A stretch of 64,000 bases of DNA from Micromonospora lupini str. Lupac 08 (GTDB lineage: Bacteria; Actinomycetota; Actinomycetes; Mycobacteriales; Micromonosporaceae): positions 3,018,106 to 3,082,105 of the forward strand of contig NZ_HF570108.1 in NCBI RefSeq assembly GCF_000297395.2, read 5' to 3'. Numbering within the stretch: the first letter of the stretch is position 1; each line of letters begins with the position of its first letter. A program made the translations under genes and the position numbers. The notes below the pieces were generated by a model. That model saw only the letters and a list, made by a program, of their open reading frames with translations. It had not been told where the DNA came from and did not search any database. Positions 28,026 to 37,091 of this stretch are shown here, in pieces.

Positions 28026-28934
28026 ATGCGTGCCATCGTCGCCGCACCGGACGCTGTCGACGGGTTCCGGGTGACCGAGGTTCCCGACCCCGCGCCCGGG
28101 CGCGGGCAGGTGCTCGTCGAGGTGCGGCACGCCGCCGTCAACGCCGGCGAGGTCCGCCACCTCGACGCCTGGCCGGCCGGCAGCGTACTCGGCCACGACG
28201 CCGCCGGTCACGTGCTGCGCGGCGCCGAGGACGGCTCCGGCCCTCGGGCGGGTGACCGGGTGCTCGCCTTCGGCCCGGGCGCCTGGGCGCAGCGTGCGGT
28301 GTTCGAGGTGGACAGTGTCGCGGTGGTTCCTCCGGCCGTCGACCTGGCCGAGGTGGCCGCGCTGCCGATGGTCGGCCTCACCGCACTGCGCACGCTGCGG
28401 GCGTCCGGCCCGCTGCGCGGTCGCCGGGTGCTGATCACCGGCGCGTCCGGGGGAGTGGGTCGGGTGGCGGTCCAACTCGCCCGGCACTTCGGCGCGTACG
28501 TGCTCGCGGTGGTGGGCTCGGCGGCGCGGGGCGAGGGGCTGGCCGCGCTCGGCGCCGACGAGGTGATCGTCGGCCTCGATGGCGGCGTCGCGCCTGTCGA
28601 CGTGGTGCTGGAGACCGTGGGCGGCGCCCAGTTGGTGACCGCGTGGGGTCTGCTGGCACCGGGTGGGGTGCTGCACAGCATCGGCTGGGCATCCGGTGCG
28701 CCGGCCGTCTTCCCGGTCAACTCGACCTTCGCCCCGGGCGTCGCGCGAACGCTGCGCTCCTTCGGCGACACGTCGGCGCCGGCGGCGGATCTGGCGCTGC
28801 TGCTGGACCTGGTGGCCCGGGGAGAGTTGCGGGCGCCGATCGGCTGGCGCGGCTCGTGGCACCGCCTCGGGGAGGCGGTCGGCGCGCTGCGGGAGCGTCG
28901 GGTGCCGGGGAAGATCCTGCTCGATCTGGACTGA
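28026..28934 (+). CDS. Zinc-free quinone oxidoreductase-like (MDR) protein
   Basis: This 302-residue medium-chain dehydrogenase/reductase has the GroES-like N-terminus (AVNAGEVRHLDAWPAGSVLGHDAAGHV), the motif VGLTALRTL, and the cofactor loop ITGASGGVGRVAVQLA (about residues 139-154). The zinc ligands of alcohol dehydrogenases are missing, so it belongs to the NADPH:quinone reductase/crotonase-like branch. ATG 28026 follows CGGGAGG. It lies 77 bases after the flavin reductase in the same unit. In this locus it might reduce an aldehyde, enone or quinone released by C-S cleavage; that link is inferred from context only. Confidence 0.88.
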   Translation: MRAIVAAPDAVDGFRVTEVPDPAPGRGQVLVEVRHAAVNAGEVRHLDAWPAGSVLGHDAAGHVLRGAEDGSGPRAGDRVLAFGPGAWAQRAVFEVDSVAVVPPAVDLAEVAALPMVGLTALRTLRASGPLRGRRVLITGASGGVGRVAVQLARHFGAYVLAVVGSAARGEGLAALGADEVIVGLDGGVAPVDVVLETVGGAQLVTAWGLLAPGGVLHSIGWASGAPAVFPVNSTFAPGVARTLRSFGDTSAPAADLALLLDLVARGELRAPIGWRGSWHRLGEAVGALRERRVPGKILLDLD

Positions 28935-29011
28935 ACCGGCGTCGGACGGCTGCCCGGCGGGCCGGTCCCGGCTCGCGTGCGGGTCCGGGCCGGCCCACCG
29001 GACACATACCC

Positions 29012-29041
29012 TTTAAATCCTATAGCTTTAGTAGGTATTAC
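29012..29041 (+). promoter_or_regulatory. Sulfur-locus promoter 2 with the same CCTA-N9-TAGG box
   Basis: AAATCCTA at 29015-29022 is identical to promoter 1, and TAGG follows after exactly nine bases (29032-29035). A -35-like TTTAAA (29012-29017) and a -10-like TATTAC (29036-29041) bracket the dyad in the same geometry. This AT-rich patch stands out from very GC-rich surroundings. Confidence 0.65.
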
Positions 29042-29099
29042 GTCAACGAATCGGCCCCGCCGCGTGCGATAGCCGACATCCGCCGATCGATTCGTTGAC
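29042..29099 (+). repeat. 12-bp inverted repeat in the leader of the ABC/monooxygenase operon
   Basis: GTCAACGAATCG at 29042-29053 is repeated exactly in reverse complement at 29088-29099, with 34 bases between. It lies just after the predicted promoter and before the second leader ORF, so it may fold in the mRNA or be a second protein-binding site. Apart from this and the adjacent elements, 28935-29378 holds no gene. Confidence 0.7.
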
Positions 29100-29130
29100 A
29101 CCACCCGGGCGGTGACTGTGGACTCGGCTC

Positions 29131-29208
29131 ATGTCCAGCGAGCTGCGGCTGACGATCCGCGGCCACATCGACTTCGGTCGGGTGTGGTCGAGTTCCTGTC
29201 TGGCCTGA
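29131..29208 (+). CDS. Putative cysteine-type regulatory leader peptide 2
   Basis: This 25-codon ORF contains the core LTIRGHIDFGRVWSSSC, a near-ideal match to the actinobacterial leader-peptide pattern L-T-x-R-x-H-I/V-D-L/F-x-R-V-x-S-x-x-C, ending two residues after the Cys. It is followed by a hairpin at 29294-29340 and then the binding-protein gene at 29379. Having a second such peptide within 1.9 kb of the first strongly ties both operons to cysteine or sulfur status. Confidence 0.75.
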   Translation: MSSELRLTIRGHIDFGRVWSSSCLA

Positions 29209-29293
29209 CCCGGCACCCTCACCCGCACCCGGCCCGCCACACCGGCCGCCGAGGTGGGGCTCACCGCCGAGCCGACCGCCGCGCCATCCGCGC

Positions 29294-29340
29294 CGACACC
29301 CCCTGACCGGCCCGCCCAACCGCGCGAGGGCCGGGTGTCG
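29294..29340 (+). terminator. Attenuator-like hairpin before the ABC importer
   Basis: CCGGCCC (29307-29313) pairs with GGGCCGG (29328-29334), and outside it CGACAC (29294-29299) pairs with GTGTCG (29335-29340), leaving a 7-base bulge. The structure lies between leader peptide 2 and the first structural gene, where a leader-controlled attenuator would be expected. Confidence 0.45.
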
Positions 29341-29378
29341 GCGTACCCGAATCCGCCTGTCTGGACAGGAGACCCGCC

Positions 29379-31022
29379 ATGCCCGCCCGCCGTCTGCGTA
29401 CCCTCGCCGTCGCCACACTCGCCCCGCTGCTCGCCGTCGTCACCGGCTGCTCCACCGCCGCCGCCCCCGCCGCCGAGGCGGCCGGCGAGCCCCGCTCCGG
29501 CGGCGCCCTCACCTGGGCCGTGGAGACCGAGCCGATCACCCTCAACCCACACCAGTACGCCCAGGCCAAGGCCCGCCTCCTGGTCTGGAACACCTTCGAG
29601 TCCCTGCTCACGTACGACAAGCAGGGAAAGCTGGTGCCCTGGCTCGCCACCGGCTGGCAGGCCGCCCCGGACGGCCTGTCCTACACCCTGACGCTGCGCG
29701 ACGGGGTGACCTTCACCGACGGGACGCCGCTGGACGCGACGGCCGTCAAGACCAACATCGACAAACTCCGCGAGCCCGGGTACGCGCCGGGCGTCGCCGC
29801 CGTGCAACTGCGCAACCTCAAGGCCGTCGAGGTGGTCGACCCGCGCACCGTACGGCTCAGCCTCACCACGCCCGACGTGCTCATCCTCGACTTCCTCGCC
29901 TCCCCGCAGGGCGCCCAGGTGTCGCCGAAGTCGCTGCGCGAGGCGAAGAACCTCAAGGCCGGCGGCGTCGACGTCGTCGGCACCGGGCCGTTCGTGCTGG
30001 ACCGCTACGTCCCCGGGCAGGAGCTGCACTACCGGCGCAATCCCGGCTACGACTGGGCGCCGCCCACCGCGGCCCACAACGGCCCCGCCCACCTCGACGA
30101 GATCACCTACCGGTTCCTCAAGGAGTCGGCGGTGCGCGTCGGCGCCCTCACCTCCCGCCAGGTGCAGCTCGTCGAGGGCGTACCCGCCACCGACCAGCCC
30201 CTGGTCACCGCCAACCGGACGCTGCGCCTCACCCGGGAGCTGAACTCCGGCTCCGCCTACTCCTACTACTTCAACACCTCGCACGCGCCCTTCGACGACC
30301 TGCGGGTCCGGCAGGCGTTCCGGGAGGCCGTCGACGTCGACACCGTGCTGAGGTCGGTCTACCGCGACACCGCGACCCGCGCCTGGAGTGTGATCAGCCC
30401 GTCCAGCCCGCTCTACGACAAGAGCCTCGAAGGTGGGTACGGCGGCGACGCCGCCAAGGCCAACGCCCTGCTCGACCAGGCCGGCTGGGCAGCGCGTGAC
30501 GCCGACGGCTTCCGGGTGCGCGACGGCCGGCGGCTCACCGTACGGCTGGTGCAGGCCGCCCCGTACGTCCGCGACCGCCGCGACGTCCTCGCGCAGGCCG
30601 TCCAGGCCGCCGTGAAGCAGAGCGCCGGCATCGACCTGAAGATCGCACTTGTCGACCAGGGCACCGCCACCCAGGCGTTCGAGCGCAACGCGTACGAGGT
30701 CTTCGACAACTCGCGGGCCGACACCGACGCGGGAGCGGCGCTGAACCTGCTGCTGCACTCGAAGGGCGGCATCAACCGCACCCGGGCCAACGATCCCCGC
30801 ATCGACCAGCTCCTGGAATCCGGTCAGGGCACCGCCGAGGAGACGAAGCGAGCCGGCATCTACGCGCAGCTCCAACAGCGGGTCGTCGCCGAGCAGGCTC
30901 TGGTGCTCCCGCTCTACGCGCCGGCCGACCAGATCGCGGCGAGCACCAGCGTCGGCGGGGTCCGCTTCGAGCCCACCGCCGGGGTTCCCGCCAGCGCGTA
31001 CGACCTGTGGATCGGCAGGTGA
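29379..31022 (+). CDS. ABC importer solute-binding lipoprotein (SBP family 5, peptide/nickel/glutathione type)
   Basis: This is a 547-residue lipoprotein with an Arg-rich start, a hydrophobic segment and the lipobox VVTGC (Cys24). The family 5 pattern is clear: GGALTWAVETEPITLNPH, LVWNTFESLL, GLSYTLTLRDGVTFTDGTPL and a C-terminal lobe ending near LPLYAP. Members capture oligopeptides, nickel chelates, opines or glutathione. A GGAG ribosome-binding site precedes the ATG. It is the first gene of an eight-gene run (binding protein, two permeases, double ATPase, four monooxygenases) behind a cysteine leader peptide, so an organosulfur compound such as a thioether peptide or a glutathione conjugate is a reasonable guess for the ligand. 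Confidence 0.92.
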   Translation: MPARRLRTLAVATLAPLLAVVTGCSTAAAPAAEAAGEPRSGGALTWAVETEPITLNPHQYAQAKARLLVWNTFESLLTYDKQGKLVPWLATGWQAAPDGLSYTLTLRDGVTFTDGTPLDATAVKTNIDKLREPGYAPGVAAVQLRNLKAVEVVDPRTVRLSLTTPDVLILDFLASPQGAQVSPKSLREAKNLKAGGVDVVGTGPFVLDRYVPGQELHYRRNPGYDWAPPTAAHNGPAHLDEITYRFLKESAVRVGALTSRQVQLVEGVPATDQPLVTANRTLRLTRELNSGSAYSYYFNTSHAPFDDLRVRQAFREAVDVDTVLRSVYRDTATRAWSVISPSSPLYDKSLEGGYGGDAAKANALLDQAGWAARDADGFRVRDGRRLTVRLVQAAPYVRDRRDVLAQAVQAAVKQSAGIDLKIALVDQGTATQAFERNAYEVFDNSRADTDAGAALNLLLHSKGGINRTRANDPRIDQLLESGQGTAEETKRAGIYAQLQQRVVAEQALVLPLYAPADQIAASTSVGGVRFEPTAGVPASAYDLWIGR

Positions 31023-31023
31023 C

Positions 31024-31959
31024 ATGTTCAGCTCACCCCTGCGCGCGGCGGCTCGCCGGCTCGCCGCCGGCCTGGTCGTCCTCTGGGCCGCCGCCACCGC
31101 CGCGTACCTGGCCCTGCTGGTCGCGCCCGGAGACACCGTGGACACCATCGTCGGCGACGGGGCGGACACCCCGCAGATCCGCGCCGAGATCATCGCCGAG
31201 TGGAGCCTGGACCGGCCCGCCGTCGTCCAGTACCTCGACTACCTACGGCGGCTCGCCGGCGGCGACCTGGGCCGCTCCTACCTGCTGCAACGGCCCGTCG
31301 TCGAGGTGATCGGCGAACAGCTCGCACCCACCCTCACCCTCGCCCTCGCCGCCGCGGGCCTCGGAGTGCTGCTCGCAGTCGTCCTCGCCGTCGCCACCGC
31401 CGGGAACCGCCGTCCCTGGCTCCGGCGGGCCAGCTCCGGCGCCGAACTGCTGCTGGTCTCCACCCCGCCCTTCCTGATCGGCATCGTGCTGCTCAGCGTG
31501 CTGTCGTTCCGGTTCGGACTGTTTCCGGTCTCCGGCGACCGGGGCGTCGGCGCGCTGGTGCTGCCCGCCGTCACCCTGGCGCTGCCCATCGCCGGGCTGC
31601 TCGCCCAGGTGCTCCGCGACGGGCTCGACCGGGCACTCGACGAGCCGTTCGTGCTGACCGCCCGGTCCCGGGGCGTACGGGAACGAACCGTGCTCCTGCG
31701 GCATGCGCTGCGGCACGCGCTGCTGCCGGCCGTCACCCTGGCCGGCTGGCTCTTCGGCATCCTGCTCGGCGGCGCCGTCATCGTCGAACAGGTCTTCGGC
31801 CGACCCGGCCTCGGCCAGGTCACCCTCACGGCGGTGACAGGCAAGGACATGCCGGTGGTGCTGGCGGTGGTCACCCTGTCCGCCGCCGTCTACGTCGCGG
31901 TCAACACCATCGCGGACCTGACGTACCTGCTTGTCGACCCGCGCCTGAGAAGGAGCTGA
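31024..31959 (+). CDS. ABC importer permease (OppB/DppB type)
   Basis: This 311-residue permease has six transmembrane segments and the binding-protein-dependent transport fold. An N-terminal signature (VAPGDTVDTIVGDG) and a large extracytoplasmic loop after the first helix (DRPAVVQYLDYLRRLAGGDLGRSYL) are typical of the B subunit. The EAA-like coupling loop is ARSRGVRERTVLLRHALRHALLPA. It starts one base after the binding-protein stop and is followed four bases later by the second permease. It should form the transmembrane channel with that protein. Confidence 0.93.
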   Translation: MFSSPLRAAARRLAAGLVVLWAAATAAYLALLVAPGDTVDTIVGDGADTPQIRAEIIAEWSLDRPAVVQYLDYLRRLAGGDLGRSYLLQRPVVEVIGEQLAPTLTLALAAAGLGVLLAVVLAVATAGNRRPWLRRASSGAELLLVSTPPFLIGIVLLSVLSFRFGLFPVSGDRGVGALVLPAVTLALPIAGLLAQVLRDGLDRALDEPFVLTARSRGVRERTVLLRHALRHALLPAVTLAGWLFGILLGGAVIVEQVFGRPGLGQVTLTAVTGKDMPVVLAVVTLSAAVYVAVNTIADLTYLLVDPRLRRS

Positions 31960-31963
31960 CCCG

Positions 31964-32851
31964 ATGACAGTCACCCTGGCCCCGGCAACCACCGAGGCGC
32001 ACACACCCCACCCGTCCACCCCGCCCGCCTCGACCGCCCGTCGGCGCCGGTGGCGACCCGGGCTGCTCGCCGCCGGGGCGTACCTGATCCTGCTCGTGGT
32101 CGCCGCGGTCTGGCCGGCGGTCCTGGCGCCCGGTGACCCGCTGGCGGCGGACCCGCTCGGAGTGCTCGAAGCGCCGAGCGCCGCGCACTGGCTCGGCACC
32201 GACCACCTCGGCCGTGACGTGTGGACCCGGGTCGTGCACGGCGCCGGGCATTCGCTCACCATCGGAGTGGCGGCCACGGCCATCGCGGTCACCGGCGGCG
32301 TGCTGCTCGGTCTGCTCGCCGGCCTCACCCACCGGCTCGCCGACGAGACCCTCAGCCGCGCCTTCGACGCCATCTCGGCCTTTCCGATCCTGCTCCTGGC
32401 GCTGCTGTTCATCGCCGTCGCCGGGCCGGGCACCGTCAGCCTGATCATCGCCATCGGCGTCGCCACCCTGCCGCACCACGCCCGGGTGGTACGTGGTCAG
32501 ACACTGCTCGTCCGCCGCGCCGCGTACGTCGAGGAGGCCGTCACCTTCGGTCTGTCCCGACCCCGGCTGGTGGCGCGGCACGTCCTGCCCAACGTGATCG
32601 GCCCGGTGCCGGTTCTCGCGGTGATCGGGCTCGGCGAGGCGATCATGATCGCCGCGGGGCTCAGCTTCCTCGGCATGGGTCCACAGCCGCCGTCGCCCGA
32701 GTGGGGCGCGATGCTCTCCGAGGGTCGCAACTACCTCCAGGTGGCCTGGTGGATCACCGTCCTGCCCGGCGTCGCGGTCACCGCGACGGTGGTGGCGTTG
32801 ACAGTCGTCGGCCGGCACTGGCAGACCCGCTTCGACGGGCGGCAGCGCTGA
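31964..32851 (+). CDS. ABC importer permease (OppC/DppC type)
   Basis: This is a 295-residue C-type permease with a cytoplasmic N-terminus of about 30 residues. The characteristic [21 protein letters not shown] motif follows the first helix, and the EAA loop reads [21 protein letters not shown]. The [17 protein letters not shown] stretch near the C-terminus is a hallmark of DppC/GsiD proteins. AAGGAG precedes the start. Its stop overlaps the first base of the ATPase gene (TGATG), showing tight coupling. Confidence 0.93.
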   Translation: MTVTLAPATTEAHTPHPSTPPASTARRRRWRPGLLAAGAYLILLVVAAVWPAVLAPGDPLAADPLGVLEAPSAAHWLGTDHLGRDVWTRVVHGAGHSLTIGVAATAIAVTGGVLLGLLAGLTHRLADETLSRAFDAISAFPILLLALLFIAVAGPGTVSLIIAIGVATLPHHARVVRGQTLLVRRAAYVEEAVTFGLSRPRLVARHVLPNVIGPVPVLAVIGLGEAIMIAAGLSFLGMGPQPPSPEWGAMLSEGRNYLQVAWWITVLPGVAVTATVVALTVVGRHWQTRFDGRQR

Positions 32852-34512
32852 TGGCCCCCCTGCTCGCGGTCGAGGACCTGCACGTCGACTTCGACACCCC
32901 CACCGGACGGGTCGCGGCGGTCCGGGGGATCAGCCTCACCGTCGAGCGCGGTGAGTGCGTGGCAATCGTCGGCGAGTCCGGGTCCGGCAAGAGCGTCACC
33001 GCCCGTACCCTGGTCGGCCTCGCCGGCCCGGGCGCGAGCGTCCGCGCCGCCCGGCTCGACCTCGCCGGCCAGGATGTCCGGGGCCACCGCCCACGGGACT
33101 GGCGACGGGTACGCGGACGGCTCGCCGGGCTCGTCCTGCAGGACGCGTTGGTCTCCCTCGACCCGCTGCGCACCGTGGGCGCCGAGATCGGTGAGGTGCT
33201 CGCCACCCACGGCATCGTCGGCCGCCGCGAACGGGCCGGCCGGGTCACGCACCTGCTCGACGAGGTCCACCTCCCGGAGCCGGAGCGGCGCGCCCGGCAG
33301 TATCCGCACCAGCTCTCCGGAGGGCTGCGACAGCGGGCGCTGATCGCCTCGGCGATCGCCGGGGAACCGGCCCTGCTCATCGCCGACGAGCCGACCACCG
33401 CGCTGGACGTCACCGTGCAGGCGCAGATCCTGCGGCTGCTCGCCGAGCGGCGGGCAGCCGGGGTGAGCCTGCTGCTGATCAGTCACGACCTGGCGGTGGT
33501 CGCCCAGGTCGCCGACCGGGTGCTCGTCATGCGCGACGGTCGGATCGTCGAGCACGGCCCCACCGCACGGCTGCTGCGGTCGCCGGCGCATCCGTACACC
33601 AGGCAGTTGCTGGCGGCGGTGCCCTCGGCGTCGTCGCGGGGGCACCGGCTCGCCGCCTCCGCCGTCGCGGTCGGGCGCGACGGCGGCGTCGCGCGACGGG
33701 AGGCGCTGCCCGCCCGTCCCGAGGTCCGCCCGAACGACACGCTGCTCGACGCGGCCGGGCTGACCAGGAGGTACGGCGACCACACGGTCGTGCGGGACGT
33801 CTCCTTCTCCATCGCGCGGGGCGAGACGTTGGGGCTGGTGGGGGAGTCCGGGTCCGGTAAGAGCACCCTGGCCCGGATCGTCGCCGGTCTCCTGGCCGCC
33901 GACACCGGCGCCGTCACCTTCGAGAACGCGCAGTGGTCCGGGGTGCCCGAGCGGGTCCGTCGCCCGCTGCGCCGCCGGCTGCAACTGATCTCCCAGGATC
34001 CCCTGAGCTCCTTCGACCCGCGCTACCGCGTGGCCCAGGTCGTCGGGGAGAACCTCGACCCCGACGTCGGTCGCGGCGATCGCCGCGACCAGGTCGTCGA
34101 CCTGCTGCGTCGCGTCGGCCTCGGACCGGACCTGCTCGACCGGCACCCCCGGCGGCTCTCCGGCGGACAGCGGCAGAGGGTCGCCATCGCCCGCGCGATC
34201 GCCCCCCGACCCAGCCTGATCGTCTGCGACGAACCGGTCTCCGCGCTCGACGTCTCCGTCCAGGCCCAGGTCCTCGACCTGCTGGCCGATCTCCGTGCCA
34301 CCGACGGGACGGCTCTGCTCTTCATCTCCCACGACCTGGGCGTGGTGCACCACCTCAGCGACCGCGTGCTGGTCATGCACGACGGCGCGGTGGTCGAGCA
34401 GGGACCGGTCGGCGATGTCTTCACCTACCCCCGACACGACCACACCCGGTCCCTGCTCGACGCGTTGCCCACGCTCGTCACGGCCGGCCGACCGCAGGAG
34501 GTACGCCCATGA
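32851..34512 (+). CDS. Fused double ABC ATPase of a peptide/glutathione-type importer
   Basis: This is a 553-residue protein with two complete nucleotide-binding domains, equivalent to OppD plus OppF, as in glutathione importer GsiA. The first has Walker A GESGSGKS (Lys47), signature [15 protein letters not shown] and Walker [13 protein letters not shown]. The second has Walker A at Lys337, signature [15 protein letters not shown] and Walker [13 protein letters not shown]. Both have the switch SHDL. The C-terminal [13 protein letters not shown] of the first half is the Opp-type tail; the iron-sulfur Cys cluster of many OppD/F tails is absent. It powers the two preceding permeases and overlaps the first monooxygenase gene by four bases. 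Confidence 0.94.
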   Translation: MAPLLAVEDLHVDFDTPTGRVAAVRGISLTVERGECVAIVGESGSGKSVTARTLVGLAGPGASVRAARLDLAGQDVRGHRPRDWRRVRGRLAGLVLQDALVSLDPLRTVGAEIGEVLATHGIVGRRERAGRVTHLLDEVHLPEPERRARQYPHQLSGGLRQRALIASAIAGEPALLIADEPTTALDVTVQAQILRLLAERRAAGVSLLLISHDLAVVAQVADRVLVMRDGRIVEHGPTARLLRSPAHPYTRQLLAAVPSASSRGHRLAASAVAVGRDGGVARREALPARPEVRPNDTLLDAAGLTRRYGDHTVVRDVSFSIARGETLGLVGESGSGKSTLARIVAGLLAADTGAVTFENAQWSGVPERVRRPLRRRLQLISQDPLSSFDPRYRVAQVVGENLDPDVGRGDRRDQVVDLLRRVGLGPDLLDRHPRRLSGGQRQRVAIARAIAPRPSLIVCDEPVSALDVSVQAQVLDLLADLRATDGTALLFISHDLGVVHHLSDRVLVMHDGAVVEQGPVGDVFTYPRHDHTRSLLDALPTLVTAGRPQEVRP

Positions 34513-35717
34513 CCGAGAAGACCCTGCACCTGGCCGTGGCACTGGACGGCCTGGGCTGGCACCCGGCCGCCTGGCGGCTCTCGCGCGCCGGAGCATCCGC
34601 GCCGCTGACCGCCCGCTACTGGGCGGCGCTCGCCGGTGAGGCCGAGAAGGCCACCCTGGACCTGCTCACCATCGAGGACAGCCTCGACCTCCAGTCGTCG
34701 CGGCCCGACGGCCCGGACGGCCGCGCCGACGAGCTGCGGGGGCGTCTCGACGCGGTGCAGATCGCGGCGCAAATCGCTCCGCTGACGCGGCACATCGGGC
34801 TGGTCCCGACCACCAGCACCACCCACACCGAACCGTTCCACCTGTCCACGGCCGTGGCCACGCTGGACCACATCAGCGGTGGGCGGGCCGGTTGGCGACC
34901 CCGGGTCTCGGCCCGGCGAGCCGAAGCCGGGCACTTCGGTCGCCGCGAGATCCCCGTGCTGGACCCGGCCCGGCTCGACGAACCGGAGACGCTGCGGCTC
35001 GTCGGCGACCTCTTCGCCGAGGCCGGCGACGCGGTGGAGGTGGTCCGCCGGCTCTGGGACAGCTGGCAGGACGACGCCGAGATCCGGGACGTGGCGACCG
35101 GCCGCTTCGTGGACCGGGACCGGCTGCACTACGTCGACTTCACCGGGCGGTGGTTCTCCGTCAAAGGCCCCTCCATCGTGCCCCGGTCACCGCAGGGCCA
35201 GCCGGTGGTCGCCGTGCTGGCCCACTCGTCGGTGCCGTACGCCTTCGCCGCCCGGCACGCCGACGTCGTCTTCGTCACCCCGACCGACCCCGGACACGCC
35301 GCGGCCATCGTCGGGGAGATCCGGGCGGTCGAGGAGACCGTCGGCCGCGGCGGGCCGCCGCTGCGCGTCCTCGCCGACCTGGTCGTGCTGCTCGACGAGA
35401 CGCCGACGCTGGCCCGCCGGCGCAGGGCCCGTCTCGACGACCTGCACGGCGCGCGGTTCACGTCGGACGCGTCCCTCTTCTCCGGTACCCCGGGGCAGTT
35501 GGTCGACCTGCTGGTCGAGTGGCACCGGGCCGGAGTGGACGGTTTCCGGCTGCGGCCGGCCGTCCTCCCCGACGATCTGACCGCGATCACCCGGGCGCTG
35601 GTGCCGGCGCTGCGCGAACGCGGCCTCTTCCGCGCCGGCTACCCGGGCGGGACGCTGCGGGGCCTGCTCGGCCTGACCCGACCGGCCAGCCGCTACGCCG
35701 TCGCCGCGACCGCCTGA
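34509..35717 (+). CDS. LLM-class FMN-dependent monooxygenase 1
   Basis: This 402-residue luciferase-like protein starts in an ATGA overlap with the ATPase gene. The TIM-barrel family features include LLTIEDSLDLQ, TRHIGLVPTTSTTHTEPFHL, the FMN-phosphate-binding region TLDHISGGRAGW, and PQGQPVVAVLAHS. Close relatives are found in sulfur-scavenging operons and use FMNH2 plus O2 to break C-S or C-N bonds. In place of the WNVVTT of the next enzyme it has WRPRVSARR after SGGRAGW, so its active-site loop differs. It is part of the translationally coupled run behind the ABC importer. Confidence 0.88.
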   Translation: MTEKTLHLAVALDGLGWHPAAWRLSRAGASAPLTARYWAALAGEAEKATLDLLTIEDSLDLQSSRPDGPDGRADELRGRLDAVQIAAQIAPLTRHIGLVPTTSTTHTEPFHLSTAVATLDHISGGRAGWRPRVSARRAEAGHFGRREIPVLDPARLDEPETLRLVGDLFAEAGDAVEVVRRLWDSWQDDAEIRDVATGRFVDRDRLHYVDFTGRWFSVKGPSIVPRSPQGQPVVAVLAHSSVPYAFAARHADVVFVTPTDPGHAAAIVGEIRAVEETVGRGGPPLRVLADLVVLLDETPTLARRRRARLDDLHGARFTSDASLFSGTPGQLVDLLVEWHRAGVDGFRLRPAVLPDDLTAITRALVPALRERGLFRAGYPGGTLRGLLGLTRPASRYAVAATA

Positions 35718-35731
35718 GTCTGGAGACCGTC

Positions 35732-37081
35732 ATGCCCAAGCAGATCATCCTGGCCGCGCACTTTCCCGGCGTGAACAACACCACCGTCTGGAGGGATCCG
35801 GACTCCGGCAGTCAGATCGACTTCTCCTCCTTCGTCCACCTGGCGCGCACCGCGGAGCGTGGCAGGTTCGACTTCTTCTTCCTCGCCGAAGGGCTGCGGC
35901 TGCGCGAGCAGCGGGGCCGCATCCACGACCTGGACGTGGTCGGCCGCCCGGACACGTTGACAGTGCTCGCCGCCCTCGCCGCGGTCACCACCCACCTGGG
36001 CCTGGCCGGCACGCTCAACACCACCTTCCGTGAGCCGTACGAGCTGGCCCGCCAGTTGGCCAGCCTCGACCACCTCTCCGGTGGGCGGGCCGCCTGGAAC
36101 GTCGTCACCACCTCCGACGCGTTCACCGGGGAGAACTTCCGCCGGGGCGGCTACCTCGACCGTTCGCTGCGCTACGAGCGGGCAGCCGAGTTCGTGCGTA
36201 CCGCCCGGACGCTGTGGGAGTCGTGGCCGGCGGAGGCGATCGTGGGGGACCGGGACGGCGGCCGGTACGTCGCGGACGCCGACCCGGGCGCCTTCGCCCA
36301 CCACGGCGACCAGTTCGACATCGCCGGGCACTTCACCGTCCCGCGCAGCCCGCAGGTGCACCCGGTGATCCTGCAGGCCGGGGACTCGCCCGACGGGCGC
36401 GAGTTCGCGGCGTCCAGCGCCGACGCGATCTTCTCCCGGCACGGCACCCTGGAGGCCGGCCAGGAGTTCTACCGGGACGTGAAGTCCCGGCTGGCCCGGT
36501 ACGGCCGTCACCCCGACGAGTTGAAGATCATCCCCGGGGTCACATTCGTCCTCGGCGACACCGACGCCGAGGCACAGGAACGCGCCCACCACATCCGCCG
36601 CCAGCAGGTCAGTCCGCAGACCGCGATCCTGCTGGTGGAGCAGTTGTGGAACCGGGACCTGTCCGGGTACGACCCCGACGGCCCGCTGCCCGCCGAGGAC
36701 CCGGACGTCACCGCCGACACGATCAGCAGGGGCCGCGCCGGCATGTACCCCGACCCGGTCGCCACCGCCCGGCAGTGGCGGACCCTGGCCGAGGAGAAGG
36801 GCCTCGGGCTCCGCGACCTGGTCATCGAGGTCACCGGCCGGCAGTCGTTCGTGGGCACCGCGCGGCAGGTCGCCGAGCGGATGAACCACTTCGTGCAGTC
36901 CGACGCCGCCGACGGGTTCATCCTGGTGCCGCACCTGACCCCGGGTGGTCTGGACGAGTTCGTCGACCGGGTCGTCCCGCTGCTGCAGGAGCGCGGCGTG
37001 TTCCGCGCCGAGTACACCGGCACCACCCTGCGCGACCACCTCGGCCTCGGCCCCGCCCGCCTCCGACCCCGCCGAAAGTGA
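35732..37081 (+). CDS. NtaA/SnaA/DszA-family FMN-dependent monooxygenase
   Basis: This 449-residue protein is a clear member of the NtaA/DmoA/DszA branch of the luciferase superfamily. The start reads MPKQIILAAHFPGVNNTTVW, the core ASLDHLSGGRAAWNVVTT, then GENFRRGGYLDRSLRY, the insert HHGDQFDIAGHFTVPRSPQ and PVILQAGDSPDGREFAA. The length of about 450 is normal for the group. Known members cleave nitrilotriacetate, dimethyl sulfide, dibenzothiophene sulfone and, in Bacillus (YtnJ), S-alkylcysteine derivatives. In this locus C-S cleavage of an imported organosulfur compound is the likely job, with FMNH2 from the flavin reductase at 27415. Confidence 0.93.
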   Translation: MPKQIILAAHFPGVNNTTVWRDPDSGSQIDFSSFVHLARTAERGRFDFFFLAEGLRLREQRGRIHDLDVVGRPDTLTVLAALAAVTTHLGLAGTLNTTFREPYELARQLASLDHLSGGRAAWNVVTTSDAFTGENFRRGGYLDRSLRYERAAEFVRTARTLWESWPAEAIVGDRDGGRYVADADPGAFAHHGDQFDIAGHFTVPRSPQVHPVILQAGDSPDGREFAASSADAIFSRHGTLEAGQEFYRDVKSRLARYGRHPDELKIIPGVTFVLGDTDAEAQERAHHIRRQQVSPQTAILLVEQLWNRDLSGYDPDGPLPAEDPDVTADTISRGRAGMYPDPVATARQWRTLAEEKGLGLRDLVIEVTGRQSFVGTARQVAERMNHFVQSDAADGFILVPHLTPGGLDEFVDRVVPLLQERGVFRAEYTGTTLRDHLGLGPARLRPRRK

Positions 37082-37091
37082 TGGTCGCCGC

